A DNA stretch of 64,000 bases. Origin: Calamus simplicifolius. Lineage: Eukaryota > Streptophyta > Magnoliopsida > Arecales > Arecaceae. Numbering within the stretch: the first letter of the stretch is position 1; each line of letters begins with the position of its first letter. Shown in pieces: positions 12,317-24,663 of the stretch. The translations under genes were made by a program, and so were the position numbers. Under the pieces are notes generated by a model. That model searched no databases. It was not told the DNA's origin and saw only the letters and a program-made list of their open reading frames with translations. Location of the stretch: assembly GCA_900491605.1 (NCBI GenBank), contig UESW01004419.1, positions 776,696 to 840,695 on the forward strand, written 5' to 3'.

Positions 12317-13051
12317 ATGGCACCTAAGCGAAGATGATTGATCTTTGAAGCTCCCATGGCGACAAGGAAGAGGACAGTGAGGCGTCCTGCCTGTCTGCCC
12401 TTGCCTAGCTCGGATTCCACTTCTTCGTCCTCAACGCCCAGTGTTGTACCAGGTCCTTCTTCTCCTCATGTTGATATTTTAGCAGGAAGAGTGATTACCA
12501 TGGGAAGGAAGGTTGACTTCGGATTTTTTGAACATGAGGGATTTTCTATTGGAAAGCAAATTAAGGATATGGGTTGGGAAAATGTATGCTCTTTGGATAT
12601 ACCCACCTATCCTGCCCTCGTTAAGGATTTTTATCTTAACCTTTCTAGAGAAGATGGCGGCCTTATTAGTTTTGTTAGAAAAACTAGGGTTCATCTTACC
12701 TCAGAAATTTTGGAAAAATTGTTAGATATACCTGTCTCTGGAATGATTGCTAATGCCCATAGTGATAGAGGAGTGGCATTGTCTAGAATGCTTGCAGAGA
12801 TGTAGCAGAATTTGAAGAAGTTAGGGCTAACCAGTTGCCCTTGGAGCTTAGGCTGTTACACAACATTTGCAGTATGATTTTGTTTCCTAAGATCGGCCGT
12901 TTCGAGTATGTTTCTGAGAGGGACATACTAGTGATCGACTCTGTTGTGACCAGACAACCTATTAACCTTCTGGGTATGATGATTTGGTATATGGCCGAGG
13001 CTGGAGGCAAGAAGAGATCTACCCTTCCATACAAAATGATTTTGACCATGG
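12317..13051 (+). pseudogene. Element A third ORF, left part (putative plant transposon protein)
   Basis: ATG 12317 starts MAPKRR and hits TGA at once. The following frame carries a basic, Ser/Pro-rich N-terminus, then GRKVDFGFFEHEGFSIGKQI and CSLDIPTYPALVKDFY. This pattern is found in the putative plant transposon protein family (Pfam Transposase_32-like, from memory) and in the third ORF of Sirevirus elements, where an env-like gene may lie. A frameshift falls near 12800. B then interrupts the gene after 13056, and the frame resumes at about 23421. The function of the protein is unknown. Confidence 0.75.
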
Positions 13052-13056
13052 TTTTC

Positions 13057-14811
13057 TGTTGAGAAATTTGGGAGATTGTAATTATTTAATTACCCCAACC
13101 TTATTGATTTTGATGATTTCCAAAAGCCATGAGTATTTTAAAGGAAATAGTGAGTTTATTTATCAAAAACCTTGAGCTTATTCAAAATAAAAGAAATGAA
13201 CTCTCAATGTTTAAATTCACTGAGTTCTGAATCAATTTGAAAAAGAAGTTTCAAGCTCTATATTTAAGATTTCAAAAAGGAATTTTTACATGTTATATTT
13301 CAATCAATGATTTCTTGAAACATGTCTTGAATTCATGCTTAATGTCATATTTATTGTATTCAAGTCAAAATATCATTTAAAATTATTCTGGGACGAATTT
13401 CAAAGTCAATCAGAAAAATTTCTGATTTTTGATACGTTCCGGAGCCGACTCTAGAGTTTCAGAGTCGACTCCAGTAAGTAACAGAGATTTCTGATTTTCT
13501 CGAGTCGACCCTTGGATTTCAAGAGTCGACCCCTGACTCTGTGCGAGCCGACTTCGGACTGTGCGAGTCGACTCCGCTCAAACAACAGAAAGTATGATTT
13601 TTGAGCGCTTCTCGAGTCGACTCCCCATTTTCTTCGAGTCGACCCCCGACTGTCAGGAGTCGACACTTTGGTTCTTCGCGAGTCGACCCTCTAACGTTTT
13701 AAATGTTTCTATTTTTAGTAATTGACTTCGAGCCGACTCCCACAGTGCTCGAGTCGACTCCGCGAAATTCTGGGCGCGATTTTTCACGACGACACGTCAG
13801 CCCCAACGGTAAGATTTTTGATTAATGGCTATTTTTCTTTGTCTCTAACGGCTATATTCTTGCAGAATCTATAAATAGAGAAGCTGTTTTCAAATCAAAA
13901 GGAGAAGAATAGAGAGAAATTTATTTCAAAGAAAAAGAGGAGAAAAGAGGAAAAAATAGAGCTTCATTGGAAAAACCATTTGAGTCAAGAAAAGAGATTC
14001 AAAAGGAGTGAAATCAAAGAGAGAGATTCGTGTGCTCCAGATCTACAATCTACAAAAGTTCAAGAGGAGATCCCAAAGCAACCAAGAGCAAAATCAAGAT
14101 CTTCCAACCTAGAAGAAAAAGAAGAAAAGCTTCAACCAACGTCCAAAAGCCCCAAAGCTAGGAGAATCTGTGCTGAGGCCTGATTCCATACTTCAAAGGA
14201 GTTGGAGAAGAGAAGCAAAGAAGCCAAGCCTGCATTCAAGCTTATTCAATCAGGCTTTTCTAAACCTAAGCTTTATTTTGATTATTCTGCTCTAGAGGAG
14301 CTGTTTGTATTTAAACTCTAAATTATTTTCTTGTGTACTGATTCAATCAGTGGATTGAATCAGTGGAGGTAGTTGTACCTCGTTGTAAGCTTGGGATAGC
14401 TTACGTTTTGGGTTCGTTGTGATCCCGTTAAAAACAATGAGTTGGGTTTTGTGCTGGTAAGCCCGTGTAAAACCGGCTGGGTTCGTTGTGATCCCGAAAA
14501 AATAACAAGTTTGAGTTGTGAGCTTGTAAAACAACTCGGCTGTAATCTAGGGAGATTATAGTGTGGACCTAAGTGAATCTTGGGAGTGGACGTAGGTGCT
14601 GGTTGCACCGAACCACTATAAAATCTTTTTATGTTTGCCGTGCTCATTTGTCTCTCACTCTATCTCTCTTATATTTCTGTTTGTGCATTGCTTATAAGTT
14701 AATTTCTCTCACTTGCACATCTTGAGTTAATTGTTTAAAACATTTCAAAAAGTCTTAAATTTTTAAGAACCCAATTCACCCCCCCCTCTTGGGTTGCCAT
14801 CTGGGCCAACA
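13057..14811 (+). repeat. Element B 5' LTR
   Basis: A 1755-bp LTR with an AT-rich start, about twelve GAGTCGAC/GAGCCGAC motifs (13441-13770), TATAAATA at 13870-13877, a purine-rich leader, the conserved CACTATAAAATC near 14611 and a C-rich tail. Short frames inside it are not genes. Confidence 0.95.
13870..13877 (+). promoter_or_regulatory. TATA box of element B 5' LTR
   Basis: TATAAATA sits after the motif cluster and before the purine-rich leader, as in A and C. Confidence 0.6.
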
Positions 14812-14813
14812 AT

Positions 14814-14825
14814 TGGTATCAGAGC
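14814..14825 (+). other. Primer binding site of element B
   Basis: TGGTATCAGAGC, two bases from the LTR, is a perfect initiator-methionine tRNA site. Confidence 0.93.
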
Positions 14826-14873
14826 AAGTGCTCATTTAGAATTTGATCTCACGATCAAGGGCTAAAGATCCTT

Positions 14874-17800
14874 ATGGCAACACAAAGTGGTTCATGTTTT
14901 GCTGAAGGTCATTCTACGAATAGACCTCCTTTATTTAATGGAACTAACTATTCATATTGGAAAGCTAGAATGAGAATATTCATTCAAGCTTCTGACTATG
15001 AATTGTGGGGAGTAATAATGAATGGACCTAGTACACCCACACACGTAGTAGATGGCACTATTATTCCTAAGCCTGAAAGGGATTGGAATGATAATGATAG
15101 GAGAATGACACAATTAAATGCTAAAGCCATTAACATTTTGTATTGTTCCTTAGATTCTAATGAATTCAACCGAATCTCAACATGTAATTCCGCAAAAGAA
15201 ATTTGGGATAGGTTGGAAATAACACATGAAGGAACAAACCAAGTAAAAGAATCAAAATAAATATTTTAGTTCATAAATATGAATTATTTACCATGGAACA
15301 AAATGAAACCATCACATGCATGTTCACTAGATTCACTGATATTGTGAATGGTTTGAAAAGTCTTGGAAAAGTATATACTAACTCTGAGCTTGTTCGCAAA
15401 ATTCTTAGGTCACTTCCAAGGACTTGGGAAGCCAAGGTGACAGCCATACAAGAAGCCAAAGATCTGAACATCCTACCATTGGAAGAGCTTCTTGGTTCGC
15501 TAATGACTCATGAGCTTCAAGTTAAACAACATGTCAATGAGGATGAGTCAAGAAAGAAGAAGACCATCGCCCTCAAGGCTGCAAAAGTTGAAGATAGCAG
15601 CAGCGACGATGAAGAGGATGATGATGATGATGAGACAGCCCTCCTTGCACGGAAATTTAAGAAATTTATGCAAAGAAGGAGGCCCTTCCACAAGAAGAGA
15701 TTTGGATCAAAAATGGAAGGAGAAAAAGAAAAGGATAAGAAAAAGGAAAAGGACAAGGACAAAGAGAAAGAGCCCTTAGTATGTTATGAATGTAAAAAGC
15801 CAGGGCATTTTAGATATGACTGTCCTTTACTTAAGAAGGCCTATAAGAAAAAGAAAAAGGCCTACATGGCAACTTGGACTGACAGTGAAGAGTCTTCTTC
15901 CAAAGAAGAAGAACAAAAAGAAGTTGCAAATGTTTGCTTTATGGCGGACGACAACGAAGAGGAATGTCTTGTAGCCAAAAGATCAAAAAGAAAGTGGTAC
16001 CTTGATAGTGGCTGCTCAAGACATATGACGGGTGATAAAGATGAATTCATCACCCTGGAGGAAAAGAAAGGTGGAGTTGTTACGTTTGGCGATAATGGCA
16101 AAGGCCAAATCTTGGGACTTGGTAAATTCAAATAACTCCATCCACATTTATTGAAATGTACTTTATGTTGATGGTTTGAAGCATAATCTTAATTAGTATA
16201 AGCCAATTATGTGACAAAGGTTTTAAAGTATCATTTGAATCTTCTATATGCACAGTTGCTAATCCCATTGATAATAGCATTGTTTTTATTGGAAATAGAA
16301 ATGGCAATGTATACTTGATTGACTAGACAATTTGTCTACTAATAATCATTGCTTAGTTGCTAATAATGCTAATATGAATGAGATTGGTTGGTTGTGGCAT
16401 CGAAGATTAGGTCACGCAAGCACACACCTGATTTCAAAACTAATTAGAATGGATTTAGTAAAAGGACTACCTAAAATAGATTTTGAAAATAACAAAATAT
16501 GTGATGCATGTCAGTTTGGAAACAAACGAGAAGTTCTTTTAAATCTAAAAATGTTGTTTCAACTTCTAGGCCATTAGAGCTACTTCACATGGACCTTTTT
16601 GGACCAACTAGAACCACAAGTCTAGGAGGAAAGAAATATGGTCTTGTGATAGTAGATGATTACTCTAGATTCACTTGGGTAATGTTTTTAGCTCACAAAG
16701 ATGAGACTTTCTCGATATTCCTGAAATTCTTCAAGAAAGTAACAAATGAGAAAAACACTACCATAGTGTCTCTAAGAAGTGATCATGGAACTGAATTTGA
16801 AAATCACTTATTTGAAAGTTTTTGCAATGAAAATGGTATTAATCATAATTTTTCTGCACCAAGAACCCCTCAACAAAATGGAGTAGTTGAAAGGAAAAAT
16901 AGAACTCTAGAAGACATGGCCCGTACCATGCTATGTGAAAGTAAACTCCCGAAATACTTTTGGGCGGAAGCTATTAACACAGCATGTTACATCCTAAATA
17001 GAGCATTAATAAGACCTATTTTAAAGAAAACACCTTATGAATTATGGCATGATAGAAAACCCAACATTAAATATTTTCATGCATTTGGTTGTAAATGTTT
17101 TATTCATAATAATGGTAAAAATAACTTAGGTAAATTTGATGCAAAATCTGATGAAGGAATATTCTTAGGTTATTCAACAACTAGTAAAGCATATAGAGTG
17201 TTCAATAAGAAAAGTTTAATTGTTGAAGAATCTATTCATGTAGTTTTTGATGAATCTTTAGCATCAAGTTCCAAAAGGATTGATGATGAGGAAGATACAA
17301 ACATTCTCGAAAACATCTTGAAAAACTTAATATTGATGTATCTTCAGATCATGAACAAGAAGCTAAAGATAATGATTCGCCTAATGCTGATGTTATTAAT
17401 ACTAATCATAATGATGTAGATCTACCAAGAGATTGGAGATACGCTTATAGTCATCCCAAGGAATTGATTATAGGTGATCCATCTCAAGGAATAAGAACTA
17501 GATCATCTATGAGAAATATTAGTAATCACCTTGCATTTGTTTCTCAAATTGAACCTAAAACCATTGAAGAAGCTGAAAAAGATAATAATTGGATGTTAGC
17601 TATGCAAGAAGAATTAAACCAATTCACTAGAAATAATGTATGGACATTAGTGGAAAGACCTAAAGATCATTCTGTTATAGGATCAAAATGGGTTTTTAGA
17701 AATAAACTAGATGAAAATGGCATAGTAATTAGAAACAAAGCTAGATTAGTTGCAAAAGGATATAATCAAGAAGAAGGTATTGATTTTGATGAAACCTTTG

Positions 17801-19076
17801 CACCTGTAGCTAGATTAGAAGCCATTAGGCTATTACTTGCATTTGCATGTCACATGAACTTTAATTTATTTCAAATGGATGTCAAAAGTGCATTTTTAAA
17901 TGGATTAATAAATGAAGAAGTATTTGTTGAACAACCACCGGGATTTGAAGATCATGAATTTCAAATCACGTTTTTAAATTGCACAAAGCTTTATATGGTT
18001 TGAAACAAGCACCTAGAGCTTGGTATGATAGACTAAGTAAATTTTTGATTGAAAATGATTTTACAAGAGGAAATGTTGATAAAACATTGTTTTTGAAAAG
18101 AAAAGTAAAGATTTACTTGTAGTTCAAATTTATGTTGATGACATTGTATTTGGTGCTACTAACAATCTTCTATGTCAAGAGTTTGCTAAGTTAATGCAGG
18201 GAGAATTTGAAATGAGCATGATGGGAGAACTCAATTTCTTCCTTGGACTCCAAATCAAACAAAGCAAAGAGGGAATCTTTATCAACCAAACAAAGTACAC
18301 AAGAGAAATTCTAAAGAAGTTTGGTATGGAATCAATCAAACCCCTCGGAACACCAATGAGTCCTTCATGCAAGCTGGACAAAGATGAAGAAGGTAAGAAG
18401 GTTGATCAAAAATATTATCGAGGTATAATCGGATCCCTACTTTACTTAACTGCAAGTAGACCAGACATAATGTTTGCTGTTTGCTTATGTGCTAGATTTC
18501 AGTCTGAACCTAAAGAATCACATTTAATTGCTGTTAAAAGAATTCTTAGATACCTTAGTGGAACAAAAAATGTAGGTTTATGGTATTCTAGAGACTCAAC
18601 ATTAAATCTGATTGCTTATTCTGATTCTGATTATGCTGGATGTAAGTTAGATAGAAAAAGCACAAGTGGTGCATGCCAATTTTAGGAAGTAACTTAATCT
18701 CATGGTTTAGCAAAAAGCAAAATTCGGTTGCATTATCTACTGCTGAAGCAGAATATGTTGCAGCTGGAAGTTGCTGTGCTCAAATCCTATGGATTAAGAG
18801 ACAACTTGAAGACTATGGTATCACACTTGATAAGACACCTATAAGATGTGATAATACAAGTGCAATCAATCTAACTAAAAATCCAATTCAACACTCAAGA
18901 ACAAAGCATATTGAAATTAGATATCACTTTATAAGAGAACATGTTGCCAATAATGAAATTTGTCTTGATTATGTGAATACTGAAGAACAACTGCAGATAT
19001 ATTTACAAAACCCTTAAGTGAAGAGAGATTCTGTTATCTTAGAGGAGAGTTAGGGATTTGTGATCCATTGGAATGA
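14874..19076 (+). pseudogene. Element B gag-pol, with gag and protease in one frame
   Basis: ATG 14874 starts MATQSGSCFAEGH. Gag runs to about 15960 with one frameshift near 15258 (a lost base in a short A/T run). It carries an Asp/Glu tract (about 15600-15640) and one zinc knuckle CYECKKPGHFRYDC (15782-15823). The frame then passes directly into the protease (DSGCSRH, about 16004) because the 594-bp intron-like segment of A and C is absent at 15960/15961. GAG-pre-integrase (about 16390-16530), integrase (16570-16960), RT (about 17600-18400, YVDD near 18134) and RNase H (18590-19010) follow, ending at TGA 19074-19076. Single-base frameshifts occur near 16135, 16525, 17310, 17975, 18105, 18683 and 18990. 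From about 16200 to 19015 it is almost identical to C. Confidence 0.93.
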
Positions 19077-19249
19077 TTTTGAAACCCCTAAGGAAATTAT
19101 CTAGAGTTCTTTCAATTTCTCAATCTTAAGGAAATTTTATCTAAAATCATATCAATTTGATCTCTCAAATTCATGATTTTTAATCAACTCAAAGATCAAA
19201 TTCCGGACTCATTTCAGATTCTCTGAATCTTTATTTTTTTTGAAATGGT

Positions 19250-19440
19250 CTCGGAGCCGACTCGGACAGTATCGGAGTCGACCCCTGTTTCTGTTGAAAC
19301 TCGGGAGCCGACCCCCGCTCTGCGCGAGTCGACTCGATTTTGGGTCCGTGCTCTGTGACTACTCGGGAGCCAACTCCACGCTTTGCGCGAGTCGACTCGA
19401 TGTGGTCCCAGTTTAATTATTTAGGGCACGAGTCGACCCC
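19250..19440 (+). repeat. GAGYCGAC motif cluster before the third ORF of B
   Basis: About seven copies, several in the palindromic form GAGTCGACTC, lie between pol and the third ORF. The rest of 19077-19542 shows no frame. Confidence 0.7.
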
Positions 19441-19542
19441 ACGGATATTTCAATCATTTCTAATCATTCCAAACTCTTTCCAAAGCTTTCTCAAACCTTC
19501 CAAAACTCCAAAAACCTCTGATTATTCACTCCATCTAGATCT

Positions 19543-20978
19543 ATGGCACCTAAAACTCGTGGAGCTAGCAGCAGTGGCGCCGGATTGAAGAGGAAACGGA
19601 CCGTTCGATGACCCGTTCGTGAGCCGTCTCCGGATTCGTCTTCTACACCTTCTCCGAGTGGTTCACCTGTGCCAGCTTCCACTCCTCAGGTAGATCACCT
19701 TGCCAGTAGAGTTATTACAACCGGTAGGAAGGTGGACTTTGAGTTATTTGAAAATGAGGGATTTATTATTGGGAGACAATTGATTGAGATGGGACTTGAG
19801 AAAATGTGTTCACTGGATTGTCCCACGTATCCTGCACTAGTTAAGGAGTTTTACAAAATTTGACTAGAGGTGATGATGGTTTAGTGAGCGTAGTGAGAGG
19901 CATTGGATTGAATATCACTGCCACTATTCTATCTAGACTGTTAAATTTACCCCTGTCTGGACCATCCACTTATGCCCCAGAGGATAGATCGCCTGCCCTC
20001 ACAAGATTGTTGAACAGAAGTTTTGAGGGATTTGAAGAAGTTTTTGCAAACCAATTACCTTTGGAGCTGAGGTTACTTCATAATATCTGCAGTAGGGTAT
20101 TGTTTCCTAAGACTGGCAGATTTGATTATGTTTCTGAGAGGATATCTTCGTGATGGATGCTGTTGTGACTGGAAAGCCCATCAATTTGCCTCGGATGATT
20201 TTTGGCACATAGCTGATTGTGGAGGCAAGAAGAAGTCCAGTTTACCCTATGGCATGATTCTGACTAAGATATTTCAAAGCCAAGGGATTACATTTGGTGA
20301 GAGTGAGCCAAAGAAGGAATTAAGGCACACTGACTATTACACTTTGGCTACTATTCATCGAATGGATTTGTTAAGAGGAATGGGAGGTGGGAGAGGAAGA
20401 ATATTGCTGAGGATAGAGCTATGGATACTGAGGCCCCTGGACCTTCTGTGAGACAGTCTTCATCTAAGCCTCCTCTGAGCTCTTCAGTTCCAGATTTTGC
20501 TCCTCCCTCTGTTCCAGCTCCTGCCCCTGTTCCTGTTCCTGTTCCTGTTCCTGCTCCAGCTCAGACATCTACTTTATCATCTGTTAGCTTTTCTGATGTT
20601 CAGTTAGATCAGCTTAGATCCTTATTCAAATCTGAGATTAGTGAGCATGAAAATAGATTGAAAAATGAATTTGATGAAAAGTTTATAAATTTGAAAGAAG
20701 CTTTGTATTCACTTAGTGATCGGGTTGCATCTATTGAATCTACTCTTAGTTCATCCACCAGCTCCTTAAGTGAAGATTTGAAGAATATTTTTGGAGAGCT
20801 TAAGGATATCTGTGGTGACTCAGAGACCTATTCCCAGTGCAACGCCGAGCTTCAGGACAAGATTTTGAATGCTTGTACTTTTGTAGATAATAAGCTTAAA
20901 GATTATGTTAAACTACAATGTGAAGGAATGAAGCAGATAGTTGATCATTTGAATAGGATTACAAGAAGAAACTTTTGA
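19543..20978 (+). pseudogene. Element B third ORF (putative plant transposon protein with coiled coil)
   Basis: ATG 19543 starts MAPKTRG. A stop follows at about codon 23, with further breaks near 19860, 20150 and 20400. The parts in order are a basic Ser/Pro-rich head, a globular core (GRKVDFELFENEGFIIGRQL, CSLDCPTYPALVKEFY), a region with HTDYY and HRMD, a Pro-rich linker of repeated PVP/APA units (about 20510-20570), and a C-terminal heptad-like coiled coil (about 20600-20970). The same layout is seen in A and C. An intact version would be about 460-480 residues. No clear signal peptide or membrane span is visible, so an envelope role is not supported by sequence alone. Confidence 0.72.
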
Positions 20979-21660
20979 TATTATAATGTAATCTCATTTC
21001 AATGTACTGAGTAATCTCATTTTGATGTAATGAAGTTCACTTTGTAATCTCATTTTGATGCAATGAATATTTTAACTTTGTCTAAGCAATTTCTTTAATG
21101 TATTGGATGCTTGATTTGATCTTGAATTAGCAATGCAATGAAAGAAATTTACTTATGAAGCTTGTATTTGAATTTGATATAATGAATTTGATACAATGAA
21201 GTTGATACAATTAGATAAATGGTTGAGAAGTTTAATGATTATATGGAAAACTTGAAAACCCTTAATACATTCTTGATGCAATGACTTTATCCTAACCTTT
21301 TTTGATTACAAAAAAGGGAGAGAGATTTGATTTAATCGTATATGCTTTCAATGCAATTAAATTTAAAATTCAAAAAAAAAGGGGAGAGATAATTTGAGTA
21401 TTAAAGGGGAGAGTTAATTTAAGTAAAAGGGAGAGATAATTTGGTTATCATTATGCTTAAAATTTGAAAAGGAAAAAACTATTTGCTTGAACTTAAAAAT
21501 TAAAAATTTTGAATGAATTATAAAATTGAGTTTCATAGGGGGAGCTACCTCATTTAGGGGGAGCCTCTCAATGAACATAAAAATTGATTTTGGTATCGAA
21601 AATTTTTCAATACAAACATGCATATACTCAATGTTTTTGTATCATCAAAAAGGGGGAGAT
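20979..21660 (+). other. Element B 3' noncoding region with multiple polypurine tracts
   Basis: It starts with degenerate repeats of TAATCTCATTTTGATG and TAATGAAG units. Purine runs follow (AAAAAAGGGGAGAG near 21373, AGGGGGAGC twice near 21537-21563), and last the tract AAAAAGGGGGAGAT at 21647-21660 directly before the LTR. Multiple PPTs are a reported trait of Sirevirus elements. Confidence 0.8.
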
Positions 21661-23415
21661 TGTTGAGAATTTGAGAGATTGTAATTATTTAATTACCCCA
21701 ACCTTATTGATTTTGATGATTTCCAAAAGCCATGAGTATTTTAAAGGAAATAGTGAGTTTATTTATCAAAAACCTTGAGCTTATTCAAAATAAAAGCAAT
21801 GGACTCTCAATGTTTAAATTCACTGAGTTCTGAATCAATTTGAAAAAGAAGTTTCAAGCTCTATATTTAAGATTTCAAAAAGGAATTTTTACATGTTATA
21901 TTTCAATCAATGATTTCTTGAAACATGTCTTGAATTCATGCTTAATGTCATATTTATTGTATTCAAGTTAAAATATCATTTAAAATTATTCTGGGATGAA
22001 TTTCAAAGTCAATCAGAAAAATTTCTGATTTTTGATACGTTCCGGAGCCGACTCTAGAGTTTCAGAGTCGACTCCAGTAAGTAACAGAGATTTCTGATTT
22101 TCTCGAGTCGACCCTTGGATTTCAAGAGTCGACCCCTGACTCTGTGCGAGCCGACTCCGGACTGTGCAAGTCGACTCCGCTCAAACAATAGAAAGCATGA
22201 TTTTGAGCGCTTCTCGAGTCGACTCCCCATTTTCTTCGAGTCGACCCCCGACTGTCAGGAGTCGACACTTTGGTTCTTCGCGAGTCGACCCTCTAACATT
22301 TTAAATGTTTCTATTTTTAGTAATCGACTTCGAGCCGACTCCCACAGTGCTCGAGTCGACTCCGCGAAATTTTGGGCACGATTTTTCACGACGATACATC
22401 AGCCCCAACGGTAAGATTTTGATTAACAGCTATTTTTCTTTGTCTCTAACGGCTATATTCTTGTAGAATCTATAAATAGAGAAGCTGTTTTCAAATTAAA
22501 AGGAGAAGAATAGAGAGAAATTTATTTCAAAGAAAAAGAGAAAAAAAGAGGGAAAAATAGAGCTTCATTGGAAAACCATTTGAGTCAAGAAAAGAGATTC
22601 AAAAGGAGTGAAATCAAAGAGAGAGATTCGTGTGCTCCAGATCTACAATCTACAAAAGTTCAAAAGGAGATCCCAAAGCAACCAAGAGCAAAATCAAGAT
22701 CTTCCAACCTAGAAGAAAAAGAAGAAAAGCTTCAACCAACGTCCAAAAGCCTCAAAGCTAGGAGAATCTGTGCTGAGGCCTGATTCCACACTTCAAAGGA
22801 GTTGGAGAAGAGAAGCAAAGAAGCCAAGCCTGCATTCAAGCTTATTCAATCAGGCTTTTCTAAACCTAAGATTATTTTGATTATTCTGCTCTAGAGGAGC
22901 TGTTTGTATTTAAACTCTAAATTATTTTCTTATGTACTGATTCAATCAGTGGATTGAATCAGTGGAGGTAGTTGTACCTCGTTGTAAGCTTGGGATAGCT
23001 TACGTTTTGGGTTCGTTGTGATCCCGTTAAAAACAACGAGTTGGGTTTTGTGCTGGTAAGCCCGTGTAAAACCGGCTGGGTTCGTTGTGATCCCGGAAAA
23101 ATAACAAGTTTGAGTTGTGAGCTTGTAAAACAACTCGGCTGTAATCTAGGGAGATTATAGTGTGGACCCAAGTGAATCTTGGGAGTGAACGTAGGTGCTG
23201 GTTGCACCGAACCACTATAAAATCTTCTTGTGTTTGCCGTGCTCATTTGTCTCTCACTCTATCTCTCTTATATTTCTGTTTGTGCATTGCTTATAAGTTA
23301 ATTTCTCTCACTTGCACATCTTGAGTTAATTTGTTTAAAACATTTCAAAAAGTCTTAAATTTTTAAGAACCCAATTCACCCCCCCCCCCCTCTTGGGTTG
23401 CCATCTGGGCCAACA
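21661..23415 (+). repeat. Element B 3' LTR
   Basis: 1755 bp, the same length as the 5' LTR. The motif cluster is at about 22044-22365, the TATA box at about 22471, and a C run of about 12 bases near 23380 is longer than in the 5' copy. Confidence 0.95.
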
Positions 23416-24073
23416 TTTTTCAAAGCCAAGGAGTTAGCATATTAGATAATGAGCCCATGAAAAGCTTAAGATACACTGATTACTACAACAAAGCCACATT
23501 GCATCGGATGGGATTCATTAAAATCAATGGAAACTGGGAGAGGAAAGGAAGCATGGATGACAGGGTAGTAGAGATGTATACTGGAGCCCATGGCACTTCA
23601 GAGGCAGAACCCTCAGTGAGGCATATGTCACGTGGCCCCAGCTGTCCAGCACCTTCTGCTCTTACACCTGCTCCTTCAGCTTCTGTTCAGTCCTTTGCTG
23701 GTTTTTCTGAGATTCAGATGGAGCAGTTGAGATCTTTATTTTGGATCATGAAGCTAAAATGAAAATTGAGTTTGATGATAGAGTTATGGGAATAAGAGAA
23801 TTATATTACTCCTTAGAAGACAAAGTGAACAGAATCGAATATTCCCTTGGAACTTCTTCTGAAGCCCTGAAGTGTGATTTAATGCATATTTTTTAGAAGA
23901 TCAAGGATATTGGAGGAGATTCTGATATATATTCTAAGTGCAATGCTGAATTACAAGAGAAAATTATAGTTGCATCTGCATTTATTGACAGAAGATTGAA
24001 TGAATTTATCAAGATCCAAAGTGAAGGAATGGGAAAGATCTTAGAAGAGCTTAAAAGACTCCTTAGATTTTGA
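23416..24073 (+). pseudogene. Element A third ORF, right part
   Basis: After B the frame resumes with a Ser-Gln-Gly segment, then LRYTDYY and HRMGF, matching the same region in B and C. A Pro/Ser-rich linker (about 23590-23700) and a coiled-coil region follow, ending near TGA 24071-24073. A frameshift near 23745 and an in-frame TAG near 23895 break it. Together with 12317-13051 it forms one disrupted gene. Confidence 0.72.
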
Positions 24074-24663
24074 TGTTTTTAACTTTTGATGTTTGATTTA
24101 CATTTTGATGTACTTAGTCTTTGAAGTTTAGTTTGTATTTTAACTTTTTGAATGATGTAATGAAGTACTTTGATGCTTAGAATGATGTAATGAAGTATTT
24201 AACTTTATGAAAGATGTAATGAAGTTTCAGTATTTAATGAATATCATAGTTGAACTTTGATATTAAGTTGCTTGGATTTTGAGTTAACATTGTTCTGTTC
24301 AAAGATTATTGATTCTTATGTTTAAACTTTTATAAAGATGGAGAAAGAATGATTGATGTTAATTTAAGCTAAATGAATCTTTTCTTAACCTTTTTGTTGA
24401 TAACAAAAAAGGGGAGAGAAGATAATTGTATATGCATTGAATGAACTTATTAAATGAATTTGATTAATTGGTATCAAGCATTGAATGAACTTAATTGCAT
24501 GAGTTTTAATGATAAGGGGAGAGAAGATGTTAATTTGAGTATCATAGGGGGAGCTACCTCATTCAGGGGAGCTTAACTATGAGAACTTATCTTTGCTTTG
24601 AAACTTTCATTATTTAATCATGCATATACTCAATGTTTTTGCCATCATCAAAAAGGGAGAGAT
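24074..24663 (+). other. Element A 3' noncoding region with polypurine tracts
   Basis: It holds three to four imperfect GATGTAATGAAGT units (about 24150-24230). Purine tracts AAAAAAGGGGAGAG (about 24405), AGGGGGAGC (about 24546) and AAAAAGGGAGAGAT just before the LTR follow. No reading frame is evident. Confidence 0.75.

Larger units (their letters stand above)
13057..23415 (+). mobile_element. Element B: full-length Sirevirus-type copia element nested in A
   Basis: This 10359-bp element has two 1755-bp LTRs (TGTTGAG...GGCCAACA), a PBS, gag-pol, a third ORF and a polypurine tract. It lies inside A's third ORF. The left flank is TTTTC and the right flank is TTTTTC, so the target duplication is TTTTC with one extra T. 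By eye the LTRs differ at about 2% of sites, many of them C/T or G/A changes. Its LTR sequence is a different family from A and C. Confidence 0.95.

Noticed and set aside
13980..14183. Lys/Glu-rich frame, repeated at 22568-22783
   Set aside because: It is part of the purine-rich leader in the LTR of B.
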